Origin: Citrobacter amalonaticus
GTDB taxonomy: Bacteria > Pseudomonadota > Gammaproteobacteria > Enterobacterales > Enterobacteriaceae
Direction of reading: 5' to 3'
Assembly (NCBI RefSeq): GCF_001559075.2
Contig: NZ_CP014015.2
Coordinates: forward strand, 3,472,001 to 3,536,000
Length of the DNA: 64,000 bases
Shown: positions 17,358-26,194 of the stretch, one piece after another
Layout of the letters: each line of letters starts with the position of its first letter
Position numbering within the stretch: position 1 is the stretch's first letter
Notes under the pieces: generated by a model
Database searches by the model: none
Told to the model about the DNA's origin: nothing
The model's input: only the letters and a program-made list of their open reading frames with translations
Translations under genes and position numbers: made by a program

Positions 17358-17993
17358 ATTAACAGAATAATAACTGCGCGGTGTTAATTTATAGCGCTAT
17401 AAAAGTGAAATAATTGTGAAAGTTGGCGCGTGGAATTTATATCCTGGCAAATAACAATAAATTGTCTACGCTGAACGAATCGGGAAAGGGAAGAGGAATT
17501 CCTGTGATGGGTTAATTAAAACACTGTCTTTTTATATATACATTTTCACATGGTAACCATTCCCGCCCGCAAAGATACATGTTAGCAACATGTTTTTCAC
17601 TACGATCACTCAATTTAAACACGATTAACAAAAAGCACTGTTATTGATTTAAATCAATGTTTAAACGTTGGAAAAAGGGTGCGAAACACGTTAAATTGTC
17701 GCCGATCAAATTGGTGGAAAGGTGATAAATTCGCTATAAATTGATCACTGTCGAAAAATGCAAATCTTCCTCAATAAAAACCTGTTTATTGTAAGGATTT
17801 TGCGGCGTAATATAATTGCGGGATCAATTTGAGTTTTTTATTAACATGTTTGTAACCTTTCGCCCTTTCTGTTTCCTTCTCCAGGAAAACGATAACGGCG
17901 AGAGCGCACAAATAAATTTGTATTGGGGCATGCGTGTGACCCTTTCTAACGGGGTCACTCTCGGAGTCTTCATGCGATGAGCAAGGAGTCATG
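17358..17993 (+). promoter_or_regulatory. cydABX control region
   Basis: About 640 bp with no gene, AT-rich, ahead of cydA. In E. coli this interval carries several promoters, a long leader and sites for ArcA and FNR. Here the perfect FNR box at 17644-17657 is evident; GTTAA-type motifs that could belong to ArcA sites are scattered around it. An AAGGAG ribosome site precedes cydA. Confidence 0.7.
17644..17657. promoter_or_regulatory. FNR box
   Basis: TTGATTTAAATCAA matches the FNR consensus TTGAT-N4-ATCAA exactly. It lies about 337 bp before cydA, consistent with FNR control of bd oxidase. Confidence 0.85.
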
Positions 17994-19562
17994 ATGTTAG
18001 ATATAGTCGAACTGTCGCGCTTACAGTTTGCCTTGACCGCGATGTACCACTTCCTCTTTGTGCCACTGACGCTTGGTATGGCGTTCCTGCTGGCCATTAT
18101 GGAAACGGTCTACGTCCTTTCCGGCAAACAGATTTATAAAGATATGACTAAGTTCTGGGGCAAGTTGTTTGGTATCAACTTTGCTCTGGGTGTGGCAACC
18201 GGGTTGACCATGGAGTTCCAGTTCGGGACAAACTGGTCTTACTATTCCCACTATGTTGGGGATATCTTCGGTGCGCCGCTGGCGATCGAAGGTCTGATGG
18301 CCTTCTTCCTCGAATCCACCTTTGTAGGTCTGTTCTTCTTCGGCTGGGATCGTCTGAGCAAAGTTCAGCACATGGCGGTAACCTGGCTGGTCGCTTTAGG
18401 TTCCAACCTGTCCGCTCTGTGGATCCTGGTCGCAAACGGCTGGATGCAGAACCCTATCGCATCGGATTTCAACTTCGAAACCATGCGTATGGAGATGGTG
18501 AGCTTCTCTGAACTGGTCCTTAACCCGGTTGCCCAGGTGAAATTTGTGCACACCGTGGCGTCTGGCTACGTGACCGGTGCGATGTTCATCCTTGGTATCA
18601 GCGCTTACTACCTGCTGAAAGGCCGCGACGTCGCTTTCGCAAAACGCTCTTTCGCAATTGCTGCGAGCTTTGGCATGGCTGCCGTGCTGTCTGTTATCGT
18701 TCTGGGTGATGAATCCGGTTACGAAATGGGCGACGTGCAGAAAACCAAACTCGCGGCCATTGAAGCAGAGTGGGAGACTCAGCCTGCTCCGGCTGCCTTT
18801 ACCCTGTTCGGTATTCCTGACCAGGAGTCGCAGGAAAACAAACTGGCGATTCAGATCCCTTACGCACTGGGCATCATTGCCACGCGTTCTGTCGATACGC
18901 CGGTTATTGGTCTGAAAGACCTGATGGTGCAGCATGAAGAGCGTATCCGTAACGGGATGAAAGCGTATGAACTGCTGGAGCAACTGCGTGCCGGTTCGAC
19001 CGACCAGGCTGTTCGCGAACAGTTCAACAGCATGAAAAAAGACCTCGGTTATGGTCTGCTGCTGAAACGCTATACCCCGAACGTCTCTGATGCGACTGAA
19101 GCGCAGATTCAGCAGGCGACGAAAGATTCTATCCCACGCGTTGCGCCGCTGTATTTCGCCTTCCGTATCATGGTGGCATGTGGCTTCCTGCTGCTGGCGA
19201 TCATTGCGCTCTCCTTCTGGAGCGTGATTCGTAACCGCATCGGTGAGAAGAAATGGCTGCTGCGCGCCGCGCTGTACGGTATTCCACTGCCGTGGATTGC
19301 AGTAGAAGCCGGCTGGTTTGTCGCCGAATATGGCCGTCAGCCGTGGGCGATCGGTGAGGTGTTGCCAACCGCGGTGGCGAACTCGTCGCTGACCGTCGGC
19401 GACCTGCTGTTCTCCATGATCCTGATTTGTGGCCTGTATACCCTGTTCCTGGTGGCTGAACTGTTCCTGATGTTCAAGTTCGCACGCCTTGGCCCAAGCA
19501 GCCTGAAAACCGGTCGCTATCACTTTGAGCAGTCCACCGCGACTACTCAGCCGGCACGCTAA
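17994..19562 (+). CDS. cydA: Cytochrome bd-I ubiquinol oxidase subunit I
   Basis: A 522-residue membrane subunit of the high-affinity quinol oxidase, carrying hemes b558, b595 and d and the quinol-binding Q-loop. H19 (MYHFLF) and H186 (FVHTVASG region) are classical heme ligands; GRQPWAIGEVLPT near the C-terminus is a family signature. The sequence is almost the same as E. coli CydA. Of two adjacent ATGs the second (17994) gives the E. coli-like MLDIVELSR start. It is followed by cydB, cydX and ybgE. Confidence 0.98.
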   Translation: MLDIVELSRLQFALTAMYHFLFVPLTLGMAFLLAIMETVYVLSGKQIYKDMTKFWGKLFGINFALGVATGLTMEFQFGTNWSYYSHYVGDIFGAPLAIEGLMAFFLESTFVGLFFFGWDRLSKVQHMAVTWLVALGSNLSALWILVANGWMQNPIASDFNFETMRMEMVSFSELVLNPVAQVKFVHTVASGYVTGAMFILGISAYYLLKGRDVAFAKRSFAIAASFGMAAVLSVIVLGDESGYEMGDVQKTKLAAIEAEWETQPAPAAFTLFGIPDQESQENKLAIQIPYALGIIATRSVDTPVIGLKDLMVQHEERIRNGMKAYELLEQLRAGSTDQAVREQFNSMKKDLGYGLLLKRYTPNVSDATEAQIQQATKDSIPRVAPLYFAFRIMVACGFLLLAIIALSFWSVIRNRIGEKKWLLRAALYGIPLPWIAVEAGWFVAEYGRQPWAIGEVLPTAVANSSLTVGDLLFSMILICGLYTLFLVAELFLMFKFARLGPSSLKTGRYHFEQSTATTQPAR

Positions 19563-19577
19563 GACAGGAGTCGTCAA

Positions 19578-20717
19578 ATGATCGATTATGAAGTACTACG
19601 TTTTATCTGGTGGCTGCTGGTTGGCATTCTGCTGATTGGTTTTGCGGTCACTGATGGCTTCGACATGGGGGTGGGCATGCTCACCCGTTTCCTCGGTCGT
19701 AACGACACCGAGCGTCGAATTATGATTAACTCCATCGCTCCGCACTGGGACGGTAACCAGGTGTGGCTGATCACCGCGGGCGGCGCGCTGTTTGCGGCCT
19801 GGCCGATGGTCTACGCTGCGGCGTTCTCCGGTTTCTATGTGGCGATGATCCTCGTGCTGGCGTCTTTGTTCTTCCGTCCGGTCGGTTTTGATTACCGCTC
19901 CAAGATTGAAGACACCCGCTGGCGCAACATGTGGGACTGGGGCATCTTCGTGGGGAGCTTCGTGCCGCCGCTGGTGATCGGCGTGGCATTCGGCAACCTG
20001 TTGCAGGGCGTACCGTTCCATATCGACGAGTATCTGCGTCTGTACTACACCGGTAATTTCTTCCAGTTGCTGAATCCGTTTGGCCTGCTGGCGGGCGTGG
20101 TGAGCGTAGGGATGATCATTACTCAGGGCGCGACCTATCTGCAGATGCGTACCGTGGGTGAACTGCACCTGCGTGCCCGTGCGACATCGCAGATTGCGGC
20201 GCTGGTCACTCTGGTTTGCTTCGCGCTGGCGGGGGTCTGGGTGATGTACGGTATTGATGGCTACGTGGTGACCTCTGCGGTTGATCATCATGCGGCGTCT
20301 AACCCGCTGACCAAAGAAGTGGCGCGTGAAGCGGGTGCCTGGATGGTCAACTTCAACAATGCACCGATCCTGTGGCTGGTTCCGGCACTGGGTGTGGCGC
20401 TGCCGCTGCTGACGATTCTGACCTCCCGTATGGAGAAAGGGGCATGGGCATTCCTGTTCTCCTCTCTGACGCTGGCCTGCATCATCCTGACTGCTGGTAT
20501 CGCGATGTTCCCGTTCGTGATGCCTTCAAGCACCATGATGAACGCGAGCCTGACCATGTGGGATGCGACGTCCAGTCAGCTGACGCTGAATCTGATGACC
20601 TGGGTTGCTGCGGTGTTTGTTCCGATCATTCTCATCTACACCAGCTGGTGTTACTGGAAAATGTTCGGTCGCATCACCAAAGAGCATATTGAAAACAATA
20701 CCCACTCTCTGTACTAA
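19578..20717 (+). CDS. cydB: Cytochrome bd-I ubiquinol oxidase subunit II
   Basis: A 379-residue multi-span membrane protein pairing with CydA; it stabilises the heme-bearing subunit and binds a structural quinone. The start MIDYEVLRFIWWLLVG and the motif TDGFDMGVG are diagnostic. It lies 15 bp after cydA with a ribosome site AGGAG. Confidence 0.98.
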   Translation: MIDYEVLRFIWWLLVGILLIGFAVTDGFDMGVGMLTRFLGRNDTERRIMINSIAPHWDGNQVWLITAGGALFAAWPMVYAAAFSGFYVAMILVLASLFFRPVGFDYRSKIEDTRWRNMWDWGIFVGSFVPPLVIGVAFGNLLQGVPFHIDEYLRLYYTGNFFQLLNPFGLLAGVVSVGMIITQGATYLQMRTVGELHLRARATSQIAALVTLVCFALAGVWVMYGIDGYVVTSAVDHHAASNPLTKEVAREAGAWMVNFNNAPILWLVPALGVALPLLTILTSRMEKGAWAFLFSSLTLACIILTAGIAMFPFVMPSSTMMNASLTMWDATSSQLTLNLMTWVAAVFVPIILIYTSWCYWKMFGRITKEHIENNTHSLY

Positions 20718-20731
20718 GTAAGGAGCAAACT

Positions 20732-20845
20732 ATGTGGTATTTCGCCTGGATTCTGGGAACGCTTCTTGCCTGTGCATTTGGGATCATCACCGCGCTGGCC
20801 CTTGAGCACGTCGAGGCAAGCAAAGACGGTCAAGAAGAACACTGA
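20732..20845 (+). CDS. cydX: Cytochrome bd-I small subunit CydX
   Basis: A 37-residue single-span protein starting MWYFAWILGTLLAC and ending KDGQEEH, as in E. coli CydX (YbgT), a small subunit needed for stable bd-I oxidase. It follows cydB by 14 bp with an AAGGAG ribosome site, and its stop overlaps the ybgE start (TGATG). Easily missed because of its length. Confidence 0.96.
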   Translation: MWYFAWILGTLLACAFGIITALALEHVEASKDGQEEH

Positions 20846-21138
20846 TGACCACCCTGATCGCGATGCAATATAACGCGATGGACAAGCGCCCGTTACGGGC
20901 GCTTTCTTTGGTGATGGCGTTAGTGTTAGCAGGATGTATGTTTTGGGATCCCTCCCGCTTCGCAGCTAAAACCAGCGGGCTGGAAATCTGGCACGGTCTG
21001 CTGCTGATGTGGGCGGTCTGTGCGGGCATCATTCATGGCGTAGGTTTTCGTCCTCGCGCCGCGCACTGGCAGGGGATTTTCTCTCCGCTACTTGCCGATA
21101 TCGTGCTTATTGTCGGTCTGATTTTCTTCTTCTTTTGA
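20845..21138 (+). CDS. ybgE: Cyd operon protein YbgE
   Basis: A 97-residue inner-membrane protein with three hydrophobic segments (about 18-33, 47-65, 77-97), ending in a run of phenylalanines. It is the constant fourth gene of cydABX-ybgE in enterics. Its function is not established. The start shares one base with the cydX stop. Confidence 0.93.
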   Translation: MTTLIAMQYNAMDKRPLRALSLVMALVLAGCMFWDPSRFAAKTSGLEIWHGLLLMWAVCAGIIHGVGFRPRAAHWQGIFSPLLADIVLIVGLIFFFF

Positions 21139-21159
21139 ATAAGAAACATCCTTAAGTAT

Positions 21160-21190
21160 TTATGGGCTTGCATAAGCCCATAAATTTTTA
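21160..21190 (+). terminator. Terminator after cydABX-ybgE
   Basis: TTATGGGCTT / AAGCCCATAA 10-bp stem with a four-base loop, followed by ATTTTTA. Confidence 0.85.
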
Positions 21191-21411
21191 CTCTCCCTTA
21201 ACCTCTCCCCATTCCCAAGCCTCAATCGCGCGCGTATAGTAGCAACGTTTAAAAGCACTAACTTTTGTTGCATTACCGGGATGTAAAGTGAATACAACGC
21301 TATATACAACAGCATTCTTGATGCATCGCGGCGGCAAGTGCGCGAATCACCAGGAGCTTACAGGAGTAAGTGACTGGTGTGAGTGGACGAAGCCAACAAA
21401 GAGGCAGCAGG
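21191..21411 (+). promoter_or_regulatory. Upstream region of ybgC-tol
   Basis: About 220 bp between the cyd terminator and ybgC. It should hold the main promoter of the ybgC-tolQRA transcript, as in E. coli. I see no clear operator. A GAGGCAGCAGG stretch serves as the ybgC ribosome site. Confidence 0.5.
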
Positions 21412-21816
21412 ATGAATAAGTATATATTTCGATGGCCGGTACGTGTCTACTACGAAGACACCGACGCCGGTGGTGTGGTTTATCACGCCAGTTACGTCGC
21501 TTTTTATGAAAGAGCACGCACAGAGATGCTGCGTCATCATCACTTCAGTCAGCAGGTGCTGCTGGCTGAGCGAGTTGCCTTCGTGGTGCGTAAAATGACG
21601 CTGGAATACTACGCGCCTGCGCGGCTCGACGATATGCTCGAAATCCAAACAGAAATTACGTCAATGCGTGGCACCTCTTTGGTTTTCACGCAACGCATTG
21701 TCAACGCAGAGAACACCGTGCTCAATGAGGCTGAGGTTCTGATTGTTTGCGTTGATCCACTCAAAATGAAGCCTCGTGCGCTTCCCAAGTCTATTGTCGC
21801 GGAGTTTAAGCAGTGA
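21412..21816 (+). CDS. ybgC: Acyl-CoA thioesterase YbgC
   Basis: A 134-residue hotdog-fold thioesterase of the 4-hydroxybenzoyl-CoA thioesterase type. The active-site segment YYEDTDAGGVVYHASY lies near residues 13-28. In E. coli it associates with Tol-Pal and phospholipid synthesis. The ATG at 21412 gives the E. coli-like start MNKYIFRWPVRV; upstream codons in frame are not family-like. Its last four bases overlap tolQ. Confidence 0.95.
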   Translation: MNKYIFRWPVRVYYEDTDAGGVVYHASYVAFYERARTEMLRHHHFSQQVLLAERVAFVVRKMTLEYYAPARLDDMLEIQTEITSMRGTSLVFTQRIVNAENTVLNEAEVLIVCVDPLKMKPRALPKSIVAEFKQ

Positions 21817-22505
21817 CTGACATGAATATCCTTGATTTGTTCCTGAAGGCAAGCCTTCTGGTTAAACTTATCATGTTGATTTTGATTGGTTTTTCAATCG
21901 CATCCTGGGCCATCATTATCCAGCGGACCCGTATTCTTAACGCCGCCGCGCGTGAAGCTGAAGCGTTCGAAGACAAATTCTGGTCCGGTATTGAGCTGTC
22001 TCGCCTGTATCAGGAGAGCCAGGGCCGCCGTGATAATCTGGCGGGTTCGGAACAAATCTTCTATAGCGGGTTCAAAGAGTTTGCACGATTGCATCGGGCA
22101 AACAGCCATGCGCCAGAAGCGGTGGTGGAAGGGGCATCTCGTGCGATGCGGATCTCGATGAACCGTGAACTTGAAACGCTGGAAACGCATATTCCGTTCC
22201 TCGGCACCGTGGGTTCCATCAGCCCGTATATCGGTCTGTTCGGTACCGTGTGGGGGATCATGCATGCATTTATCGCGCTCGGGGCGGTAAAACAGGCGAC
22301 GTTGCAGATGGTTGCGCCGGGTATCGCGGAAGCATTGATTGCTACGGCGATTGGTCTGTTTGCGGCAATCCCGGCGGTCATGGCCTACAACCGTCTGAAT
22401 CAGCGTGTTAACAAGCTGGAACTGAATTACGACAACTTTATGGAAGAGTTCACCGCGATTCTGCACCGTCAGGCGTTTACCGTTAGCGAAAGCAACAAGG
22501 GGTAA
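21813..22505 (+). CDS. tolQ: Tol-Pal system protein TolQ
   Basis: A 230-residue inner-membrane protein homologous to ExbB/MotA and part of the proton-driven TolQRA motor that constricts the outer membrane at division. Spans are visible at about residues 16-37, 138-160 and 172-192. It starts with GTG, overlapping the ybgC stop (GTGA), which implies translational coupling. Confidence 0.97.
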   Translation: MTDMNILDLFLKASLLVKLIMLILIGFSIASWAIIIQRTRILNAAAREAEAFEDKFWSGIELSRLYQESQGRRDNLAGSEQIFYSGFKEFARLHRANSHAPEAVVEGASRAMRISMNRELETLETHIPFLGTVGSISPYIGLFGTVWGIMHAFIALGAVKQATLQMVAPGIAEALIATAIGLFAAIPAVMAYNRLNQRVNKLELNYDNFMEEFTAILHRQAFTVSESNKG

Positions 22506-22508
22506 GCC

Positions 22509-22937
22509 ATGGCCAGATCGCGTGGACGAGGTCGTCGCGACCTGAAGTCCGAAATCAACATCGTACCGTTGCTCGACGTTCTGTTGGTGCTGCTGCTGAT
22601 CTTTATGGCGACAGCGCCGATCATTACGCAGAGTGTGGAAGTCGATCTGCCGGATGCGACCGAGTCGCAGGCCGTGAGCAGTAACGACAATCCGCCGGTC
22701 ATTATTGAGGTTTCCGGAGTAGGGCAGTACAGCGTGGTGGTTGAGAAAGATCGTATGGATCAACTGCCGCCGGAACAGGTGATCGCCGAGGCGAAAAGTC
22801 GCCTGGAGTCCAATCCGAAAACGGTCTTCTTGATCGGGGGCGCGAAAGACGTGCCTTACGATGAAATAATTAAAGCGCTGAACTTGTTGCACAGTGCGGG
22901 TGTGAAGTCGGTTGGCTTAATGACGCAGCCTATCTGA
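22509..22937 (+). CDS. tolR: Tol-Pal system protein TolR
   Basis: A 142-residue ExbD/TolR protein: one N-terminal membrane span (about 18-40) with the proton-channel aspartate in VPLLDVLLVLLLIF, then a periplasmic domain. It lies three bases after tolQ. Confidence 0.97.
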   Translation: MARSRGRGRRDLKSEINIVPLLDVLLVLLLIFMATAPIITQSVEVDLPDATESQAVSSNDNPPVIIEVSGVGQYSVVVEKDRMDQLPPEQVIAEAKSRLESNPKTVFLIGGAKDVPYDEIIKALNLLHSAGVKSVGLMTQPI

Positions 22938-22999
22938 TCATTTGCGTCTCTGGTTTGAAAGAGAGCGTGTAACAGGCGAACAGTTTTTGGGAACCGAGA

Positions 23000-24208
23000 G
23001 TGTCAAAGGCAACCGAACAAAACGACAAGCTCAAACGGGCGATAATTATTTCAGCGGTGCTGCATGTCATCCTATTTGCAGTCCTGATCTGGAGTTCGTT
23101 CGATGAGCATATTGAGGCTTCAGCCGGCGGCGGCGGCGGTTCTTCCATCGATGCCGTAATGGTTGATCCTGGCGCCGTGGTTCAGCAGTACGAACGTCAG
23201 CAGCAGCAACAGTCAAGTGCGCAGCGTGCCAAAGAGCAACGTGAAAAACTGGAGCAGCAGCAGGCGGAAGAGCTTCGTGAGAAGCAGGCTGCCGAACAGG
23301 AACGGCTTAAGCAGATCGAGAAAGAACGTTTAGCGGCTCAGGAACAGCAGAAGCAGGCTGAAGCCGACGCGAAGAAAGCGCAGGAACAGCAGAAACAGGC
23401 TGAAGAAGCGGCGAAGAAAGCGGCAGCGGATGCCAAAGCGAAAGCTGATGCACAGGTGAAAGAAGCCGCAGAAGCCGCGAAGAAAGCCGCGGCGGATGCA
23501 CAGAAGAAAGCCGAAGCAGAGGCGGCAAAAGCCGCTGCTGACGCGAAGAAGAAAGCGGAAGCTGAAGCGGCTAAAGCGGCTGCCGATGCGAAGAAGAAAG
23601 CCGAGGCTGAAGCCGCTAAGCAAGCTGCTGCGGAAAAAGCGGCTGCAGCGAAAGCCGCCGCCGCCGAGAAAGCCGCTGCTGAGAAAAAAGCCGCCGCAGA
23701 AAAGGCCGCCGCTGATAAAAAAGCTGCAGCCGATAAAGCCGCTGCCGATAAGAAAGCAGCAGCCGATAAAGCCGCTGCGGCCAAAAAGGCCGCTGCTGAA
23801 AAAGCAGCCGCGGCATCTGGTGTTGACGATCTGCTTGGCGATCTCAGCTCCGGTAAGAATGCGCCGAAAACCGGCGGTGGGGCAAAAGGGAACAACGCTT
23901 CTCCTGCGGGGAGTGGTAATACTAAAAATAATGGCGCATCAGGCGCGGATATCAGCAACTATGCCGGGCAGATTAAATCTGCCATTGAGAGCAAGTTCTA
24001 CGACGCATCGTCTTATGCAGGTAAAACCTGTACGCTGCGGATAAAACTGGCTTCAGACGGTATGCTGCTCGACATCCAGTCTGAAGGTGGCGATCCCGCG
24101 CTTTGTCAGGCAGCGCTTGCTGCAGCCCGACAAGCGAAGATTCCAAAACCACCGAGCCAGGCGGTATATGAAGTGTTTAAAAACGCACCTCTGGACTTTA
24201 AACCGTAA
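23000..24208 (+). CDS. tolA: Tol-Pal system protein TolA
   Basis: A 402-residue periplasm-spanning protein linking TolQR to Pal and TolB. N-terminal anchor about residues 13-34, then a long Ala/Lys/Glu helical domain (about 48-275), a Gly/Ser/Asn linker and the globular C-terminal domain III (about 310-402, with YAGKTCTLRIKL). The helical part contains a 45-bp tandem repeat. The start is GTG at 23000. At 402 residues it is somewhat shorter than the 421-residue E. coli protein, a difference expected from repeat number. Confidence 0.96.
   Translation: MSKATEQNDKLKRAIIISAVLHVILFAVLIWSSFDEHIEASAGGGGGSSIDAVMVDPGAVVQQYERQQQQQSSAQRAKEQREKLEQQQAEELREKQAAEQERLKQIEKERLAAQEQQKQAEADAKKAQEQQKQAEEAAKKAAADAKAKADAQVKEAAEAAKKAAADAQKKAEAEAAKAAADAKKKAEAEAAKAAADAKKKAEAEAAKQAAAEKAAAAKAAAAEKAAAEKKAAAEKAAADKKAAADKAAADKKAAADKAAAAKKAAAEKAAAASGVDDLLGDLSSGKNAPKTGGGAKGNNASPAGSGNTKNNGASGADISNYAGQIKSAIESKFYDASSYAGKTCTLRIKLASDGMLLDIQSEGGDPALCQAALAAARQAKIPKPPSQAVYEVFKNAPLDFKP
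23501..23629 (+). repeat. 45-bp tandem repeat in tolA
   Basis: Two full and one partial 15-residue units of the form (K/Q)KKAEAEAAKAAADA at residues about 168-210, with synonymous base differences between copies. Confidence 0.85.
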
Positions 24209-24215
24209 GCTAAAC

Positions 24216-24237
24216 TTTCCCCGTTATGGCGGGGAAA
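24216..24237 (+). terminator. Hairpin between tolA and tolB
   Basis: TTTCCCCG / CGGGGAAA 8-bp stem with a six-base loop, 8 bases after tolA. The T-run is missing, so it may be an attenuator or mRNA end structure. Confidence 0.45.
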
Positions 24238-24339
24238 ACAATCTGCGGTAGTCGCTGGGTTCTGGTAGTTTTGTGTATTTGAGTTTGTTAACATTCTGCT
24301 AAATTATCGTGGGCTGATCGCCTGGATAAGGGAGATATG

Positions 24340-25632
24340 ATGAAGCAGGCATTACGAGTAGCATTTGGTTTTCTAATGCTGTGGGCAGCGGTGCTGCACG
24401 CAGAAGTACGTATCGAGATAACCCAAGGGGTGGACTCGGCGCGCCCGATTGGCGTTGTGCCATTCCAGTGGGCAGGGCCGGGTGCTGCACCTGAAGATAT
24501 CGGTGGCATCGTTGGCGCGGACCTGCGCAACAGCGGTAAATTTAATCCGTTAGATCGGTCTCGTTTGCCACAACAGCCTGGGACTGCGCAGGACGTTCAA
24601 CCTGCTGCATGGTCTGCGCTGGGGATTGACGCGGTCGTGGTCGGTCAGGTAACTCCGAATCCGGACGGTTCTTACAATGTCGCTTACCAGCTGGTTGACA
24701 CCGGCGGCGCGCCGGGTACTGTACTGGCTCAGAACTCTTACAAAGTAAACAAGCAGTGGCTACGCTATGCCGGCCATACTGCCAGTGACGAAGTGTTTGA
24801 GAAGCTGACCGGGATTAAAGGCGCATTCCGTACCCGTATCGCGTATGTTGTTCAGACCAACGGCGGTCAGTTCCCGTATGAACTGCGCGTGTCTGACTAC
24901 GATGGCTACAACCAGTTTGTGGTTCACCGTTCACCGCAGCCGTTGATGTCTCCGGCCTGGTCTCCGGACGGTTCTAAACTGGCGTATGTCACCTTCGAAA
25001 GCGGTCGTTCTGCGCTGGTTATCCAGACGTTGTCTAACGGCGCGGTCCGTCAGGTTGCGTCATTCCCGCGTCACAACGGTGCGCCTGCATTCTCTCCGGA
25101 TGGCAGCAAACTGGCGTTTGCCCTGTCAAAAACCGGGAGTCTGAACCTGTACGTGATGGATATCGGCTCTGGTCAGATCCGTCAGGTGACCGATGGTCGC
25201 AGCAACAATACGGAGCCAACCTGGTTCCCGGACAGCCAGAACCTGGCCTTTACATCGGATCAGGCGGGTCGTCCGCAAGTGTATAAAGTTAACGTTAACG
25301 GCGGTGCTCCGCAGCGTATTACCTGGGAAGGTTCACAAAACCAGGATGCTGATGTCAGCAGCGACGGCAAATTTATGGTAATGGTAAGTTCGGCCAATGG
25401 TCAGCAGCACATTGCCAAACAAGATCTGGTAGCGGGTGGCGTACAAGTTCTGTCGTCAACGTTCCTGGACGAAACGCCAAGTCTGGCACCTAACGGCACT
25501 ATGGTAATCTACAGCTCTTCTCAGGGGATGGGATCCGTGCTGAATTTGGTTTCTACAGATGGGCGTTTCAAAGCGCGTCTTCCGGCAACTGATGGACAGG
25601 TTAAATTCCCTGCCTGGTCGCCGTATCTGTGA
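24340..25632 (+). CDS. tolB: Tol-Pal system beta-propeller TolB
   Basis: A 430-residue periplasmic protein with a signal peptide (MKQALRVAFGFLMLWAAVLHA, cleavage after about residue 21), an N-terminal alpha/beta domain and a C-terminal six-bladed propeller with repeated SPDGSKLA motifs. It binds Pal and TolA. Two adjacent ATGs are present (24337, 24340); the second matches E. coli. Confidence 0.97.
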   Translation: MKQALRVAFGFLMLWAAVLHAEVRIEITQGVDSARPIGVVPFQWAGPGAAPEDIGGIVGADLRNSGKFNPLDRSRLPQQPGTAQDVQPAAWSALGIDAVVVGQVTPNPDGSYNVAYQLVDTGGAPGTVLAQNSYKVNKQWLRYAGHTASDEVFEKLTGIKGAFRTRIAYVVQTNGGQFPYELRVSDYDGYNQFVVHRSPQPLMSPAWSPDGSKLAYVTFESGRSALVIQTLSNGAVRQVASFPRHNGAPAFSPDGSKLAFALSKTGSLNLYVMDIGSGQIRQVTDGRSNNTEPTWFPDSQNLAFTSDQAGRPQVYKVNVNGGAPQRITWEGSQNQDADVSSDGKFMVMVSSANGQQHIAKQDLVAGGVQVLSSTFLDETPSLAPNGTMVIYSSSQGMGSVLNLVSTDGRFKARLPATDGQVKFPAWSPYL

Positions 25633-25666
25633 TAATAAATAATTGATTAATAAAGGAATCATTGAA

Positions 25667-26185
25667 ATGCAACTGAACAAAGTGCTGAAAGGGCTGATGA
25701 TCGCTCTGCCTGTTATGGCTATTGCGGCATGTTCTTCTAACAAGAACGCCAGCAATGACGGCAGCGAAGGCATGCTGGGTGCCGGCACTGGTATGGATGC
25801 AAACGGCAGCGGCAACATGTCCTCCGAAGAGCAGGCTCGTCTGCAGATGCAGCAGCTGCAGCAGAACAACATCGTTTACTTCGATCTGGACAAGTACGAT
25901 ATCCGTTCTGACTTCGCTGCAATGCTGGATGCGCACGCTAACTTCCTGCGTAGCAACCCGTCTTACAAAGTCACCGTAGAAGGTCACGCGGACGAACGTG
26001 GTACTCCTGAGTACAACATCTCCCTGGGTGAACGTCGTGCGAACGCTGTTAAGATGTACCTGCAGGGTAAAGGCGTTTCTGCTGACCAGATCTCCATCGT
26101 TTCTTACGGTAAAGAAAAACCTGCAGTACTGGGTCACGACGAAGCGGCTTACTCCAAAAACCGTCGTGCCGTACTGGTTTACTAA
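25667..26185 (+). CDS. pal: Peptidoglycan-associated lipoprotein Pal
   Basis: A 172-residue outer-membrane lipoprotein. The lipobox IAAC places the lipidated cysteine at C22, followed by a flexible Gly/Ser/Asn linker and an OmpA-like domain (about 60-172) with VEGHADERGTPEYN and the GERRANAVKMYL peptidoglycan-binding signature. The start at 25667 follows AAGGAATC; it forms tolB-pal-cpoB. Confidence 0.98.
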   Translation: MQLNKVLKGLMIALPVMAIAACSSNKNASNDGSEGMLGAGTGMDANGSGNMSSEEQARLQMQQLQQNNIVYFDLDKYDIRSDFAAMLDAHANFLRSNPSYKVTVEGHADERGTPEYNISLGERRANAVKMYLQGKGVSADQISIVSYGKEKPAVLGHDEAAYSKNRRAVLVY

Positions 26186-26194
26186 GAGAATTGC

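Noticed and set aside
18396..19577. 393-codon open frame antisense to cydA
   Set aside because: Composition is that of a mirror of a conserved gene (rich in Arg, Gln, His); no family resemblance.
21894..22892. 332-codon antisense frame over tolQ-tolR
   Set aside because: Spans two genuine genes and their junction; His/Arg-rich shadow.
23338..23958. Antisense Ala/Ser/Phe-repeat frame in tolA
   Set aside because: The repeat is produced by reading the Ala/Lys codons of TolA backwards.
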